A stretch of 64,000 nucleotides of DNA from Bidens hawaiensis (lineage: Eukaryota > Streptophyta > Magnoliopsida > Asterales > Asteraceae). The DNA lies in the NCBI GenBank assembly GCA_021521415.1, contig JAIQDT010003559.1, positions 213,109-277,108 on the forward strand, read 5' to 3'. Shown piece after piece: positions 23,342-35,322 of this stretch. A model generated the notes under the pieces. It searched no databases, was not told where the DNA came from, and saw only the letters and a program-made list of their open reading frames with translations. Numbering within the stretch: the first letter of the stretch is position 1; the number at the start of each line of letters is the position of its first letter. A program made the position numbers and the translations under genes.

Positions 23342-23354
23342 CTCTGATACCAAC
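23342..23354 (-). other. Primer binding site (minus strand)
   Basis: Reads GTTGGTATCAGAG on the minus strand, one base from the end of LTR F. It is the same initiator-Met tRNA type as at 3091. Confidence 0.85.
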
Positions 23355-23355
23355 T

Positions 23356-25818
23356 TGTAAGGCCCCGGTCCCGGTGCCCTATATTTCATGTTGGATTTAC
23401 TCATAAACACAGTTCTACAAATCAAATTTAATTAAAACTTTCGTGGAAACATTAACTTCAATCATTCGTTACAAAAACATTCAAACTTGTCTTTTAAACA
23501 TAAAATAAAACATCATATTTTAAACATTATTTCTTTCATCTTCTGATGCCAGCCGTTCAACCCCTGCCATGTGTCATCCTCATGCTAGCTCATTTAAACA
23601 TATTTTTACTTGCGTGCATACTAAAAGGCAGCTACGCTGAGTGAGTTCTAGTTAATCAGGAAACATACAGTACATTTCCATACATTCATGTATACGTATC
23701 CGAAGATACATATTCATACTTAAACCGAACTTCATTCTTGACACTTTATAATTATCCGTAAGAGGACCATTGCATAATATCTATTAGAAGAAAAATTACT
23801 ATAATCCATAGAAGTAACACCTTGTACCATCCATAGAAGGATCTATATAAACTATCCACAGAAGGATCCCTAGATATTATCCATAGAAGGATCCTTAAAC
23901 GTTACCCATAGAAGGGACCCTATATACTTTCCATAGAAGGACCACTACATATTATCCATATAAGGAGCCCTATACCTGATCCATAGAAGGAACCATATAT
24001 ATTGTCCTTAGAATGTACTCCATAAAAGGAACTCATACTCAATTATATAATATCCATATAAGGAACGCTAATAAGCTTCACACTCCTTATTTACGCTAAT
24101 ACATATAGAGTCTAGGTCCAATAGCAGTTTAGAGGGATTTATCATCCTAACTTACTATGCCGGGCGTAGATCTCACATACCATTCATGTACCTGCTTACA
24201 CATGCCTCACATATACAATAATTACATCGTAGCATACGAACACTCTAATCGTTCTTCACATCATTCATCTAACAATCATACTCCTTGACGATACGTGCAA
24301 TATCCGAAGATCGTTCACGTACCGACATACATTCGTTCATTAAATTCATACATTCTATCATATATAGCATACACTTACCACTTAAGTTAAATGTATTAAC
24401 ATTCACATTGAGTATACACACAGCCCCGAAAACATAACAAGGAAATAGAGTTAGAAACTCACCTGTCTCATGTTTCTTTCCGAGTTTATAGTAATCCCTT
24501 TCTTTAATTGAGCACGACTAACTATATGAAAGTTACAGATAGCAATCACTAACCTTTTACACATCATTTAAGTTTCGTCCTAAAACTTCGAAGTATGGAG
24601 TATTCTATTCGAATGGGGTATTCCATTTGAATGGAGTATTCTATTCTAATGGAGTATTCTATTCGAATGGGTATTCCATTTGAATGGAGTATTCGATTCT
24701 AACGGACATTCTATTCGAATGGGTATTCCATTTGAATGGAATTAATTTCTAAGTATGGAGTATTCTATTCGAATGGGGTATCCAATTTGAATGGAGTATT
24801 CTATTCTAATGGAGTATTCTATTCGAATGGGTATTCCATTTGAAAGGAATTAATTTCTAAGGCTAGAGTATTCTATTTGAATGGGGTATACCATTTGAAT
24901 GGAGTATTCTATTCTAATGGAGTATTCTATTCGAATGGGCATTCTATTCAAATTGGTATTCCATTTGAATGGAGTATTCTATTCTAATGGACATTCTATT
25001 CAAATGGATATTCCATTTTAATGGAATTAATTTCTATGTCTGGAGTATTCTATTTGAAAGGGGTATTCCATTTGAGTGGAGTATTCTATTCTAGTGGAGT
25101 ATTCTATTCTAATGGACATTATAATCGAATGGGTATTCCATTTGATTGGAATTAATTTCTAAGTCTGGAGTATTCTATTCGAATGGGGTATTCCATTTGA
25201 ATGGAGTATTCTATTCTAATGGAGAATTCTATTTGAATGGGCATTCTATTCGAATGTGTATTCCATTTGAATGGAGTATTCTATTCTAATGAACATTCTA
25301 TTCGAATGGTATTCCATTTGAATGGAATTAATTTCTAAGTTTGGAGTACTATTCGAATGGGGTATTCCATTTGAATGGAGTATTCTATTCTAATGGACAT
25401 TCTATTCGAATGGTTATTCCATTTGAATGGAATTTATTTCTAAGTCTGGAGTATTCTATTCGAATATACCCATTGTAGGGTATTATATACCATATTTATC
25501 ATTTTCACTTCATAATCTAAGATCCACATCCATATTTTTGTGTTCTTTATCTTTTAAACATGCCCCTTTCTATTCTAGACCAAGATCTAGCTTACTTATC
25601 AATAAAGTTTACACCTTTATTGATTTCGAACCCGTTTAAGCTAGATCTAGGGTTTCTACATGAACCGTTCTTACTCATGGGTTCAATAAGTTCACTTTTA
25701 ACATCAAGTTTATATTGTTATGGTATAATAATACCCGATTTGCCTTAGGGCTAAGTCTTAGGGCAAACCGTCCTTAAAAACTTAATCTTTAGGTGAAAAG
25801 AGCGTACCTTTTTACGTT
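23356..25818 (-). repeat. 5' LTR, truncated (copy F)
   Basis: A reverse LTR starts TGTAAGGCCCCGG. It contains the CCATAGAAGGA tandem array (about 23760-24070), the inverted-repeat core (24292-24330), a conserved splice donor (near 24465) and the TTCGAATGG minisatellite (24590-25465). Homology to LTR D stops at 25818, where Copia pol sequence begins, so about 390 bp of the promoter end is missing. Confidence 0.85.
24590..25465 (-). repeat. TTCGAATGG minisatellite inside LTR F
   Basis: Same unit types as 17439-18335, with higher-order blocks ending GGAATTAATTTCTAAG. The order of unit variants differs from LTR D, consistent with independent gain and loss of units after insertion. Confidence 0.9.
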
Positions 25819-27465
25819 GCAGCAAGAAATTTTAATTCGTTTAAACCAAGCAAAAAGTTAAAATGCGTTTTGCCAAATGCTTTGGTAAACATATCGGCTT
25901 TTTGAAAATCAGTGTGCACTTTCTCAATATTAGTTAATTTCTTTTCAAAACAATCTCGTATAAAATGATAACGAATTTCGATATGCTTAGCCTTTGAGTG
26001 TTGCACGGGGTTTTTGGTGATACTTATAGTAGCAGAGTTATCAATAAAGATGGGAGTAGTAAGAAACTTCAAACCGTAATCCCGCTAGTGTTGCTGGATC
26101 CAAAGAACTTGTGAACAGCAACTCGAGGTTCCCCCATACTCTGCTTCTGCGGTTTAAGTGGAGACCGTTGTCTGCTTCTTACTGTGCCAGGAAAAAAGCC
26201 GGCTTCCTAGAAATTGACAACCCGCTGTAGTCGATTTAAAATTAATCTTGCATCCTCCATAATCAGAATCAGAAAACGCAGTAAATTCAAAACTATCATC
26301 CTTGGGATACCATAACCAGGTGTCAGGATTACCCCTCAGGTAGTGAAGTATACGTTTAACCGCCGCCAGATGAGTCACTCAGGGACTTGATTGGTACCTG
26401 GCACACAAATAAACTGCAAACATTTTTCAGGACGAGAAGCAGCTAAGTACATTAATGAACCAATCATCCCTCGGTAAAGGGTAGGATCTATGGTATCCTT
26501 CAATTCGTTCGGTGACAAATTGTGACCCACAGGAAGAGGTGTCGAAGGGATTTTTTCCGGCAGTTATCTTGAATTGGCTCAAGACATCGTTCACGTATTT
26601 CGTATGATGAATGAAGATTCCCGTATCAGACTTCTCAAATTCCTTACATAGCTTGTCGTTTGTTGAACCAAATATGATGTCATCGACATATATTTATACA
26701 ACGATCAGCTCATCACCAACGTTCTTGTAAAAGAGAATGTAGTCCACAGTTCCTCGCTTGAAGCCATTATCGGTAAGATGGTCAGCAAGTGTGCCGTACC
26801 AAGATCTCGGGGCTTGGTGTAGACCATACAGGGCCTTGTTAAATCAGTAAACATGGTCCGGATAATCTGGATATTCAAAACCAGGATGCTGCAAAACAAA
26901 CACTTCTACATGAAGGTCCCCATTGAGAAATGCACTTTTGACATCCATTTGATAAACCTTAATGTTTTTGAAAGCCGCATAACCAAAAATATGCGTATAG
27001 CCTCCAATCGAGCAACTAGAGCATATACTTCCGGGTAATCTATGCCTTCTTGCTGATGAAAGCCTTGAACAACTAATAGTGCTTTGTTTCTTACGATAAC
27101 CTCACGATCGTCTTTCTTGCATTTAAATACCCATTTCGTAGGAATTGGTTAACTCTAACGAGCTTGTCAATGAGATCCCACACACCCAGTCGATGAAACT
27201 GTTGCTACTCTTCCTGCATCGCTTCTACCCAAGACGGATCCTCAAGTGCCATACGAACATTCGTTGGTTCCAATTGAGATAGAAAACAAGTGTATTTTGC
27301 AAGATTCATGATTCCCGATGTGTGCATATCGGCATACACACACAATATGTTAGCATCATTCGAAGTAGCAACTTGATGACGTGTTTGCACGCCTATATTA
27401 AGATCACCAATGATGTTGTCATGTGTATGATAAGTATGAATCCGAAGAGTAGGATTCTCAGACAC
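25819..27465 (-). pseudogene. pol: Copia reverse transcriptase and RNase H
   Basis: The RT begins with ALEDPSWVEAMQEE near 27215. The catalytic YVDDIIFGST motif is at about 26694-26665 and follows an in-frame stop. RNase H shows SDSDYGGCK (near 26265), then IDNSATISITKNPVQHSKAKHIEIRYHF split across 26072-25812. Several frameshifts and stops separate the blocks. The C-terminus ends at the junction with Gypsy LTR sequence. Confidence 0.8.
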
Positions 27466-27795
27466 AACAACATTGTCAGTTAAATTAGTTAGATTATTCT
27501 CAGCATCATGAGACGATTCACCTATCTCATGTGTTTCAGGAAATGGAGCCGAGGAGGAATCAACAAAATGACCATCATCCTACGAGATAGTAATCACATC
27601 AGATGTATCAGGAAGATCAACTTGTGGAGCTTCGTCATAATTAGTACCAGAAGATCTTGGAGGTAAGAATTGATCTTTTAAATAAGCATGTACCAAGTCC
27701 TCATCTGGTTGGTCAACTATTTGAGTGAATGAGTTAAATAAACTCTAATAGTCGAACAACCAATCAGGTCCTTTACCAGCGGGGGGTGTGGTGTG

Positions 27796-29081
27796 TTATT
27801 GACAATCAACATGGTACCACTCCTCTACACAACCCGAAGTAAAGTTAAATACACGTTTCTTAGGTGATGCGTAACCCAGGAAATAAGCTCCAATCGCATT
27901 TTCTTCAAATTTTCCCGCATCTTTCTTCAACATAGTACAAGGACACCCAAAAGGCTCCAAATACTTTAAATTAGGCTTTCTCTTGTTAGGAAGTTCATAA
28001 CTCGTCTTTTGAAGCTTCTTCACAGTCAAAAAACGATTAAGCGTGTAGCAAAAAGTATTCACAGCCTCGTTCCAGAACTGAACAGGAAGCTTAGAATCTG
28101 CAATTTTTGTTCGTGCCACTTCAAACAGTGTTCTATTCTACCTTTCTACAACACCATTCTGTTCAGGTACATATGGAGCACTGTATTTTCGATGAATTCC
28201 TTTTTGAATGCAAAAGAAATCCACTACATTATTTTTGAACTTCATACTGTTATCACTTCGAATATGTCTCACTTTCAGTTTATACAGTGATTCAATCTTC
28301 GTGATTAGATTTTGAACCTGAATAAGTGTTTGATCTATTGAACTCATAAATAATACCCATGAATATCTTGAATAGTCATCAGTGACAACTAAACAATACC
28401 AATCACCAGCTATACTCGCACGATTCACAGGACCAAACAAATCCATATGAAGTCGTTCCAGTGGAGTATCAATGGTATTGATTAACTTAGAAGGGTGTGA
28501 CTTCTTCTTCTGTTTGCCCTTTTTACAAGCAACACAGTGGTCAGATAGTTTAAAATGTTTCAAGGAAACACCATCAACCAATTCATTAGCCAAAAGATAA
28601 TTCATCTTCCTGGCGTGAATATGACCCATTCTGTGCCACAGAATCGAGTCTTTCTTTGTTGCCTTAGAGACAAAACACATTTCTACAGAAGAAGATACCT
28701 TATAAGTCATATTTAAAACATAAATATCGTTTGATCGAGGAGATTGCATAACTACCATATCTTTGGGAATGACGTATCCCGGTTTCAATATTAGACACTC
28801 CTTATCATTAAATACAGTTGTGTATTTCTTATCACAGATTTGTGACACGCTCAACAAATTGTGATCTACTTTGTCACAATAATTAACCTTCTCAAAGGTG
28901 ATACGCCCATTTGATACATCTTCTTCTTTAGTAATAATTCCACCCGAATTACCAGCAAACCATACCCTCCTTGTATTCTCTTGACATTTGTTAAGAGGTT
29001 AATGTTTCCGGTAATATGACGAGAGCATCCACTATCCATTATACAGTTTTCACCAAAAACAGTCTTGGATGAACTCTTCAC
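27796..29081 (-). pseudogene. pol: Copia protease and integrase
   Basis: The protease active-site motif IMDSGCSRHITG lies near 29036. The GAG-pre-integrase region has LWHRMGHIHARKMN and CVACKKGKQ. The integrase core has catalytic candidates D in LHMDLFGPV, D in IRSDNS and E in EQNGVVER. The core then continues after a stop with NEAVNTFCYTLNR, EPFGCPC and GYASPKKRVFN. The 240-codon block 28857-28138 is uninterrupted, so this part is the best preserved. Confidence 0.85.
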
Positions 29082-29222
29082 ATGAATGAAAACTGATCAA
29101 TTTAAAAAGGCAGCCCATGTCTTAGTCTTGGGCACCTGTTGAGTTTCACTTGAAGTTTTAATGTTTAGTGAATCCAAATGTGGTTTAGCTGCTTGTGAAT
29201 AAGTCACAGGTTGTTTCGAATT

Positions 29223-30929
29223 TCATCTTAAATATGCAGCTTGAACTACATTCGTATTCACATTCTTGCAAATAGGTTCCATGGGAACAAATTTGGACTT
29301 TAAATTACTTGAGTTTTCATTAACATGAATCACCTTGCGAGGATCCACATCAGAAAACATGATATGTGTTTCATCATCAAAAGACATCGGTCTTTTCAAA
29401 ATCTCCTTAATCACATGAACGGTTTTGGTTTGTTCTCTGATAAATAGATGAAGATTTTGTGATTTCTTCGGTCCACAATTTCTGACTACATGACCTTGTT
29501 CACCATAGAGAAAACACGTTCTCATGTCAACACGTTCACGTTGTGGTTTAGCAGAAACTTGTGCAACAGAAGGTTGATGAAAAACACCAGCAATGGGACC
29601 TTTGTCCAAATCACCAAATGTCACAAATTTCTTTTTTCATGTAGAAATCAAGGTTTAAACAGTTTGAAAAACTCTTTAAGTGTCAGTTCCATTTGATTTA
29701 ACAAATTGAACATTCTTAGCAGATTTTAAAAATTGTTTGGATTTTATTAAAGGATCTATTACATTTGATGTCTTGGAGTTCACAAACATCTGTTCAAGGT
29801 TTTGAATCTTGGAAGTTTCATTTTGAAAGACGCTTTCAATCAATTAAGGCTTGATTAGATTAAGCGGAATGTCTTTCTTTGTGAACACTTTGCTAATCCC
29901 TTTCAACTTAAACACTCGACCAGTAGAAGGCTTAGAAGCAACAGGATTGACGAAACGCATCAAATCCTCATCAGAAATCTTTGGCTTTTCTGATTTCTTA
30001 GCCTTAACCTTAACCGGTTTCTCCTTTTTCACTTAAGACGCATTTGACACAGCCTCCTCAAATTCATGAGGTTCACATAAAATATGATTTGAACTTGGAA
30101 TGTCCTGGTTTTTGTGTACAACATCAGGTTCAAATACATCCTCAATGATTACCTTCTCAACATTTTCAACAAAGATCTTGTTACTTTGAATATGAGGTTT
30201 TTGAGTTAAAGATTGGGCATTCAAATTGTCATTTTTAACCACTTTAGGTTTTTCTCCAACAATAGATTCATTAACAACAATTTCCTCTTTACCCGTAAAA
30301 GGATTAGCATTATAATCATTATGAAATGGTGGTGGTACTTCAACAAAACCTGCACCTTTCTTTGAATCTTTTTGCTTACCATTCACTTCAATAATTTCAT
30401 TTAGCACAAACGAAGACTTTCGAAACTTGCCCAAATTGCTTTTCAAGTCAAGAACCTCATTCTCAAGTTTTGTTATCTTAGTTCGATGTTTCAAAATCTC
30501 TTGAAATTGTTGATCATTAATTGTCATTTTGACAGAAAATTAATCTTTCAAGTCATGGTTACTAATAGACAATGTTTCTATTATCTCCCTAGATCTCATT
30601 TGTGATTCTATGTATTGTCTATATGTATCCTTAATTGAAGAAGTTTCTTTTACCAATAAGTCATTATGCTCTTTCAGCGGTTCTAACCTAGGCTTAACAG
30701 TTTCACAATAAACACAAGACACATTTGCAGATAATTTAACAGAAGAAGAAGAAGAACTAACCTCGTCAATCTTAGCCATGCATGCAAAAGAAGTTGGTTC
30801 CATATGACACGAACCATCAGAATCTGATTCTGTTTCATTATCAGATGACAGCTCATTCCAACTAGCGTCTTGAAATCTTTCATTCAGCTCGAACATAGCC
30901 AAATTTTCTTGATTATCATTACACAACAA
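29223..30929 (-). pseudogene. Copia gag C-terminal extension and linker
   Basis: Three open blocks (30929-30540, 30527-30033, 29624-29223) with a lysine- and glutamate-rich, partly coiled-coil-like composition. The last contains a knuckle-like CFLYGEQGHVVRNC in which one cysteine is tyrosine. Long gag regions with a second zinc knuckle before the protease occur in some plant Copia lineages. I cannot assign the lineage. Confidence 0.6.
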
Positions 30930-31018
30930 TCTTTGGGTCCAATCAGTCCTTCAGCAGCATAGAGAAGAGCTTGTGATCCCGAAGCAGAAGGTTTACCACC
31001 AGAAGGCTTGTCAGCAGA

Positions 31019-32306
31019 ATCATTACTCTTCTTCTTCTTCTGTCTTGGCTTCGCGGTTCATTATACTCTTTCTTTTGCTTATCACACTCTTTGGCAAAAT
31101 AACCAAATTCTTGATAGTTGTAGCACTTGACTTTTAATTTATCAAAACCAACTCTCTTGTCAGAGATGGTAGATCTTTACCAGTTCTTTGCATGAATTTC
31201 TTCACTTTTCTCACAATCATTGCCATGTTCCACTTAAGATCCATAAGTTCCAAATCATCTGGATCGATTTGGTCATAGTCTTCATCAGTTATCTCACTCG
31301 TGGCAATCTTACTACCAACCAAATTCTCATACGAGGCCATGAAAGCATAAAGAAAAGCAAAATTCTGTTCAGCTTCTTTCATGTTCACGTTTGGTAGTGC
31401 AGAAAGTTATTTGCGGTAGCAGATGCTCCAGAACCTCCAGAATTTTCAGTAAATCCATATGCCATAAAGCATACATTATAATCACTATAAGTTGATGATC
31501 CCTTGTTTGCACTCTGAGTAAGAAATGCAGTAATGGGAGTTGCAATGCTACTTAATGGCATATAACCTCCATAAAAAGATGGATCTTGGAATTCTTTTAA
31601 AGATTTATGACATTTCAGATCATATTCTCTAGCTTCCACTTTTTGCATGAATTCTGAAGCCGTTAGATCTTCATTCTTAAATAATTATTTTCTTTTAACA
31701 CCATAGGAATGTTGAATATGAACCCGGTAAAGCATTCTTGACTGTATCAATATTATCAGATTCAGTGGGTTCCATCTTCAATTTGTTCATTTCTGCTATC
31801 AAGTGGTTAAAACGAGTAAGCATCTCTTCAACAGTCTCACCCTTTAATAAGTTAAAGTTTCAAAATTGAAACTTCAACATCACTTTCTTGCTCTCTTTTG
31901 TGTTTCCCATACATCTCATCTTAATGTGTTGAAACAATGAAGCACATATCTTAATACTTCCAACTTGGTGAAATACGTTATCAGATAATGCCATAGTCAG
32001 AGTTGAATATGCTTTAGTCTCAATCTCTAACGCTTTCTTTTCCTCTTGCGAGTATTGAGAAAAGGATTTTGGAGTAAAACCCGTAGTTTCACTACCAAGC
32101 ATTGGAACTGTATAAACTTCGTCAAGACAATGAGAACAATCAGGATGCACATAACCAAGATGTTCTCGAAAACGTGGTTCCCATTTGGCAAAGTCACTGA
32201 ATTTCATTAAACGAGGACATTTCGAATGAGATCCAATTCCCGCATCAAGGTATAACATGTGTTGCATCAGTACGTTCTGAGATGCCAATGCATAAAAACC
32301 AGCCAT
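31019..32306 (-). pseudogene. gag: Copia gag, N-terminal part
   Basis: The start at 32306 opens MAGFYALASQNVLM. It is followed by a UBN2-like gag region (KFSDFAKWEPRFREHLG; EIETKAYSTLTMALSDNVFHQVG), then after frameshifts blocks at 31648-31134. A degenerate CCHC knuckle CYNYQEFGYFAKEC (second cysteine and histidine replaced by tyrosine) lies near 31095-31135. Gag would form the particle; this copy cannot. Confidence 0.75.
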
Positions 32307-33268
32307 TTTAAGTAAAAAGTTCTAACTTAGTAAAATTCAAACTTTAGGGTTAAAAGTGAAATTTCAGTAACGAATTAGGAACAGTAATTTTAACGAATTA
32401 AGTGAAGTCTAGATGATGAATCAGGAACAATAACTTAACGAATTAAGTGAAGTCCGGATGACGAATCAGGAACAATAACTTAACGAACCAGTAACGAATT
32501 AACTGTAACGAATGAGTAACGAATCAAGGACGAATCAGAATGAGGAATCAAAGATGAATCAATGACAAATCAGAATGAGGAATCAAAGACGAATCAATGA
32601 CAAATCAGAATGACAAATCAAAGACAAATCAATGATGAATCAGAATGACGAATCAAAGACCACGAATTAGCTACAGTGAATAACGAACTAGTTTGTTATT
32701 CTGTTGTAACAAACTTTACACATGGCACGAATCAGTTAGAGACTGATAACGAATTAAAATGCGTGAATAACGAATTACAGCAATCTTCAAACCTTCAAAT
32801 CTTAAAACCAGATTTCCAGAAATCTGGAAATTTTCCAGATCCAAAAACATAAAATACCCAAACTAAAATTATGTATTACGACTTAAATATGGCACCAAAT
32901 TAGCCAAATCAAAACCCAAAATGATCGTAATCAACTTGAAAACACAATAAAACTATCCCGTATACCTTAAACCAAATAAACAATTACCAATTTTCAAATA
33001 AACCACACTATGTTCGGTAAAACCTCAGATCTAGTCCAAAATCAGCATAAACAACCACACTATTCCAATTCAATCCACACAAATCCTTCACAATCCACAC
33101 CGAACACAATTCAATCCCAGTTCAATCCATAATTAACATAACCAATTGTTAATTCAACCAAAATCAATAAAACTTACTTGAAACCGAAACTTAACCAATA
33201 AACTTCAATTGCTTATCAATATTACCTTAACTAAGAGCAATATAACACCAGAAAGCTCTGATACCACT
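32307..33268 (-). other. Copia leader with AACGAATC arrays
   Basis: Untranslated leader between primer site and gag. Bases 32345-32790 hold a degenerate array of AACGAATTA, GACGAATCAG and derived forms such as GACAAATCAGAATGA, about 25 units. The rest (32800-33250) is AT-rich with no features seen. The primer site TGGTATCAGAGC is on the minus strand at 33266-33255, two bases from the LTR. Confidence 0.7.
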
Positions 33269-33832
33269 TGTTAAAACCTATTCAGATCTTAATTAATCCG
33301 TATAGGTATTAGATCGATTAAGCTATGGATCTAGTTAATTGATATGTCCTTAGTTATATATATGATAGTAATTGATAATAGTAATAATAAGATGAAACAA
33401 AGTATTGAGAGAGAGAATGGACAGAGGTTCGAGAGGATAGATAAACAATACTTAAATTACTCAAGGCTAAACAGCCTTATATAGACGATGGAACCCAATT
33501 TTTTACACATCCCATAACGAATTGGCTCCATTCGTTAACTTACATAACTTAAAGGGAAAGCATAACGAATCAGTAATTCGTTACACCCCCCATTCGTCAG
33601 TATTCCATGATGAATGGGAAACATACATATCGAATTACTGTCCATTCGTTAAACATCCTTCACGAATGGACATTACATATAACGCACTGGCTCAATCATT
33701 AAACATCCTTAACGAATGAGTCTATATATAACGAACTAGGTGAATTTACGTAAATACCCCTTACATTAAAATAATAATAAATTACAACCGATAAATTACA
33801 AAGACTCGAGACGACAAAACCGTGCAATAACA
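33269..33832 (-). repeat. 5' LTR of Copia element
   Basis: A 564-bp LTR (minus strand TGTTATTGCACG to GGTTTTAACA). A TATA-like TATATAA lies on the minus strand at 33483-33477. Bases 33510-33740 hold AACGAAT and ATTCGTTA units like those in the leader and in the Gypsy LTRs. Confidence 0.8.
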
Positions 33833-34839
33833 TCCCATGCTTATTCTGCCCCCCTGGTCGAGGGATCTTGACAACATCCGCATAGGGATTCTCTTCTTCA
33901 TTATCTTAAGTTGAAGTTTCGAACATCGAAACTTGGCGCTTCTGGATCAACCGAATATGTTTTAGACCTTTTGTTAGGCCTAAAACTTTTGGTGTTGGTG
34001 TCCATAACGGGGGCCCACTTAGGGTGAAACCTCAGGTGGGTTTTCCAACAGTTAAAGTAACTGAAGTTCCCCGACTTCTATTGATACTCTACCAAGGCCA
34101 TTTCCATGATTTCCGCGTCAAAGACACCGCTACCCCACGTTCGAGTCATCCGAGAGTGAACCACATGGTAAGCTCGTGCATTTGGTGTTTATATCGCTCC
34201 ATTTCGACATTACCGAATCTTTTTCCCGATAAGAGTCCTCGCCATGTTCGTGGAACAAATCTTTAATTTTGTTTCAAAATACGCCTGATTCTTGAAAGTT
34301 CGCTAAAAAAATAAAAATATTACAAGTTCAATGTTTGTTCTAAGAAATTTAAATATATATATATATATATATTAAAAACTTACCGCACTCGGGATCTTCC
34401 GATATCACGCACCATGCCCGAGCAAACACTCGCCGGGTTTCCACGGTATAGTGGTCTTTTTAGTCTGAGGTTCGGCGGCGGGTTTCTTTACGTGTTTTCT
34501 CCCACGTTCGCCTCCACGTTGGCTCGAACCGCCGCGATTTTCCGGGACGAGTTGTGGCTCCGGGTTGATTTGTGTCTCCAGCACCGTCTCATCGTCGGGT
34601 TGGGAACCGGCCATCATATTCGTGGTTGGGTTTTGGAAACTGGACACCATATTTGGGTTAGGGGCTCCGAAACTTAGATATTGTCTGTACGAGACCATTT
34701 GCGGGTCGAACGGATACAGGGTTTGAGGGGTCGGGATTGTAGATAGGTTCGATTGTTGATTATTTCGGTCGGGATTGTTTGCGTTGCCTTGTCAGGCGTA
34801 TGCAGCAAAACCGAGCGTTTGATTGTTGTAGGGAAACAT
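33833..34839 (-). pseudogene. PIF/Harbinger ORF1-like (Myb/SANT-type) pseudogene
   Basis: The first exon (34839-34384) starts MFPYNNQTLGFAAYA, hits a stop, then runs through an arginine-rich segment to a Myb-type block FARAWCVISEDPEC in a shifted frame. A GTAAGT donor follows. The second exon starts at 34302 (GVF-stop-NKIKDLFHEHGED, where the family has Trp at the stop; KDSVMSKWSDINTKC) and ends with NEEENPYADVVKIPRP before the Copia LTR. Plant genomes hold many such ORF1 genes, often mislabelled glutathione S-transferase T3-like. With a transposase it mediates Harbinger transposition by binding DNA. Confidence 0.7.
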
Positions 34840-34998
34840 ATTGGTTGGTGATCTGGAATATATATTTGAGTGTTTTATAGAAAATTAGTAGATGAAGTGT
34901 GTGAATTGAAGTTTGAGTCTGTTTTTATAGGAGATTTGTGTTAAAATTTAAAAATGGATTTTTTTTTATCAAATGGTCAAAAAAGTAACAGTTATATT
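34840..34998 (-). other. 5' flank of Harbinger ORF1-like gene, target site of Copia
   Basis: AT-rich promoter-side sequence of the Harbinger gene. The ATATT at 34994-34998 is the left copy of the 5-bp target duplication of the Copia element at 34999-39882. The flank resumes at 39888. Confidence 0.6.
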
Positions 34999-35180
34999 TA
35001 TTAGCGGATATTATTTGATTACCAGATATAGTTTATTTTTAGAGATAGATTTGATTATTATTCTAGAATTATCTCTTTCCATGTATTTAGTTAGTGTTTG
35101 TTATTCCTAGGGGTCTATATATATGACCCTCCTCCATGTAATATGATTCATTCAATAATAACAAACCATAAGAACTTTTA
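34999..35180 (+). repeat. 5' LTR of TA-type Copia
   Basis: 182 bp, with a TATATATA core-promoter candidate at 35116-35123 and a GTAATA/CATTCAATAATAA stretch before the end. It is collinear with 39701-39882. Confidence 0.9.
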
Positions 35181-35322
35181 TGGTATCAAAGCCTCGGCTC
35201 TTAACCCTATCGCCTTCCTTCTTCTTCTTTTTTATTCCGATTAACCACGGCTAAAGCTTCGGCTGACCTTTATCAATCGCCTTAGCCTCCTGTCATCTTC
35301 CTTATTTTTTCGATCAACCCTT

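Larger units (their letters stand above)
17439..25818 (-). mobile_element. Second Gypsy gag-only element, minus strand, nested and truncated
   Basis: Left (3') LTR remnant 17439-19065, internal region 19066-23355, right (5') LTR 23356-25818. Removing the solo LTR at 19665-21884 leaves an internal region of about 2.07 kb, the same size and content as the element at 645-7613: primer site, gag, no pol, hairpin, polypurine tract. The left LTR is cut by the CACTA element and the right one by a junction with Copia sequence. Confidence 0.85.
25819..33832 (-). mobile_element. Copia-type LTR retrotransposon, minus strand, 3' LTR lost
   Basis: Order on the minus strand: LTR (33832-33269), primer site, leader, gag, protease, integrase, reverse transcriptase, RNase H. 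Integrase before reverse transcriptase defines Copia. The element breaks off at the end of RNase H at 25819, without polypurine tract or 3' LTR, and joins a truncated Gypsy LTR. Its 5' LTR interrupts a Harbinger ORF1-like gene, so its true insertion site is there and the left part was lost by deletion. Confidence 0.85.
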
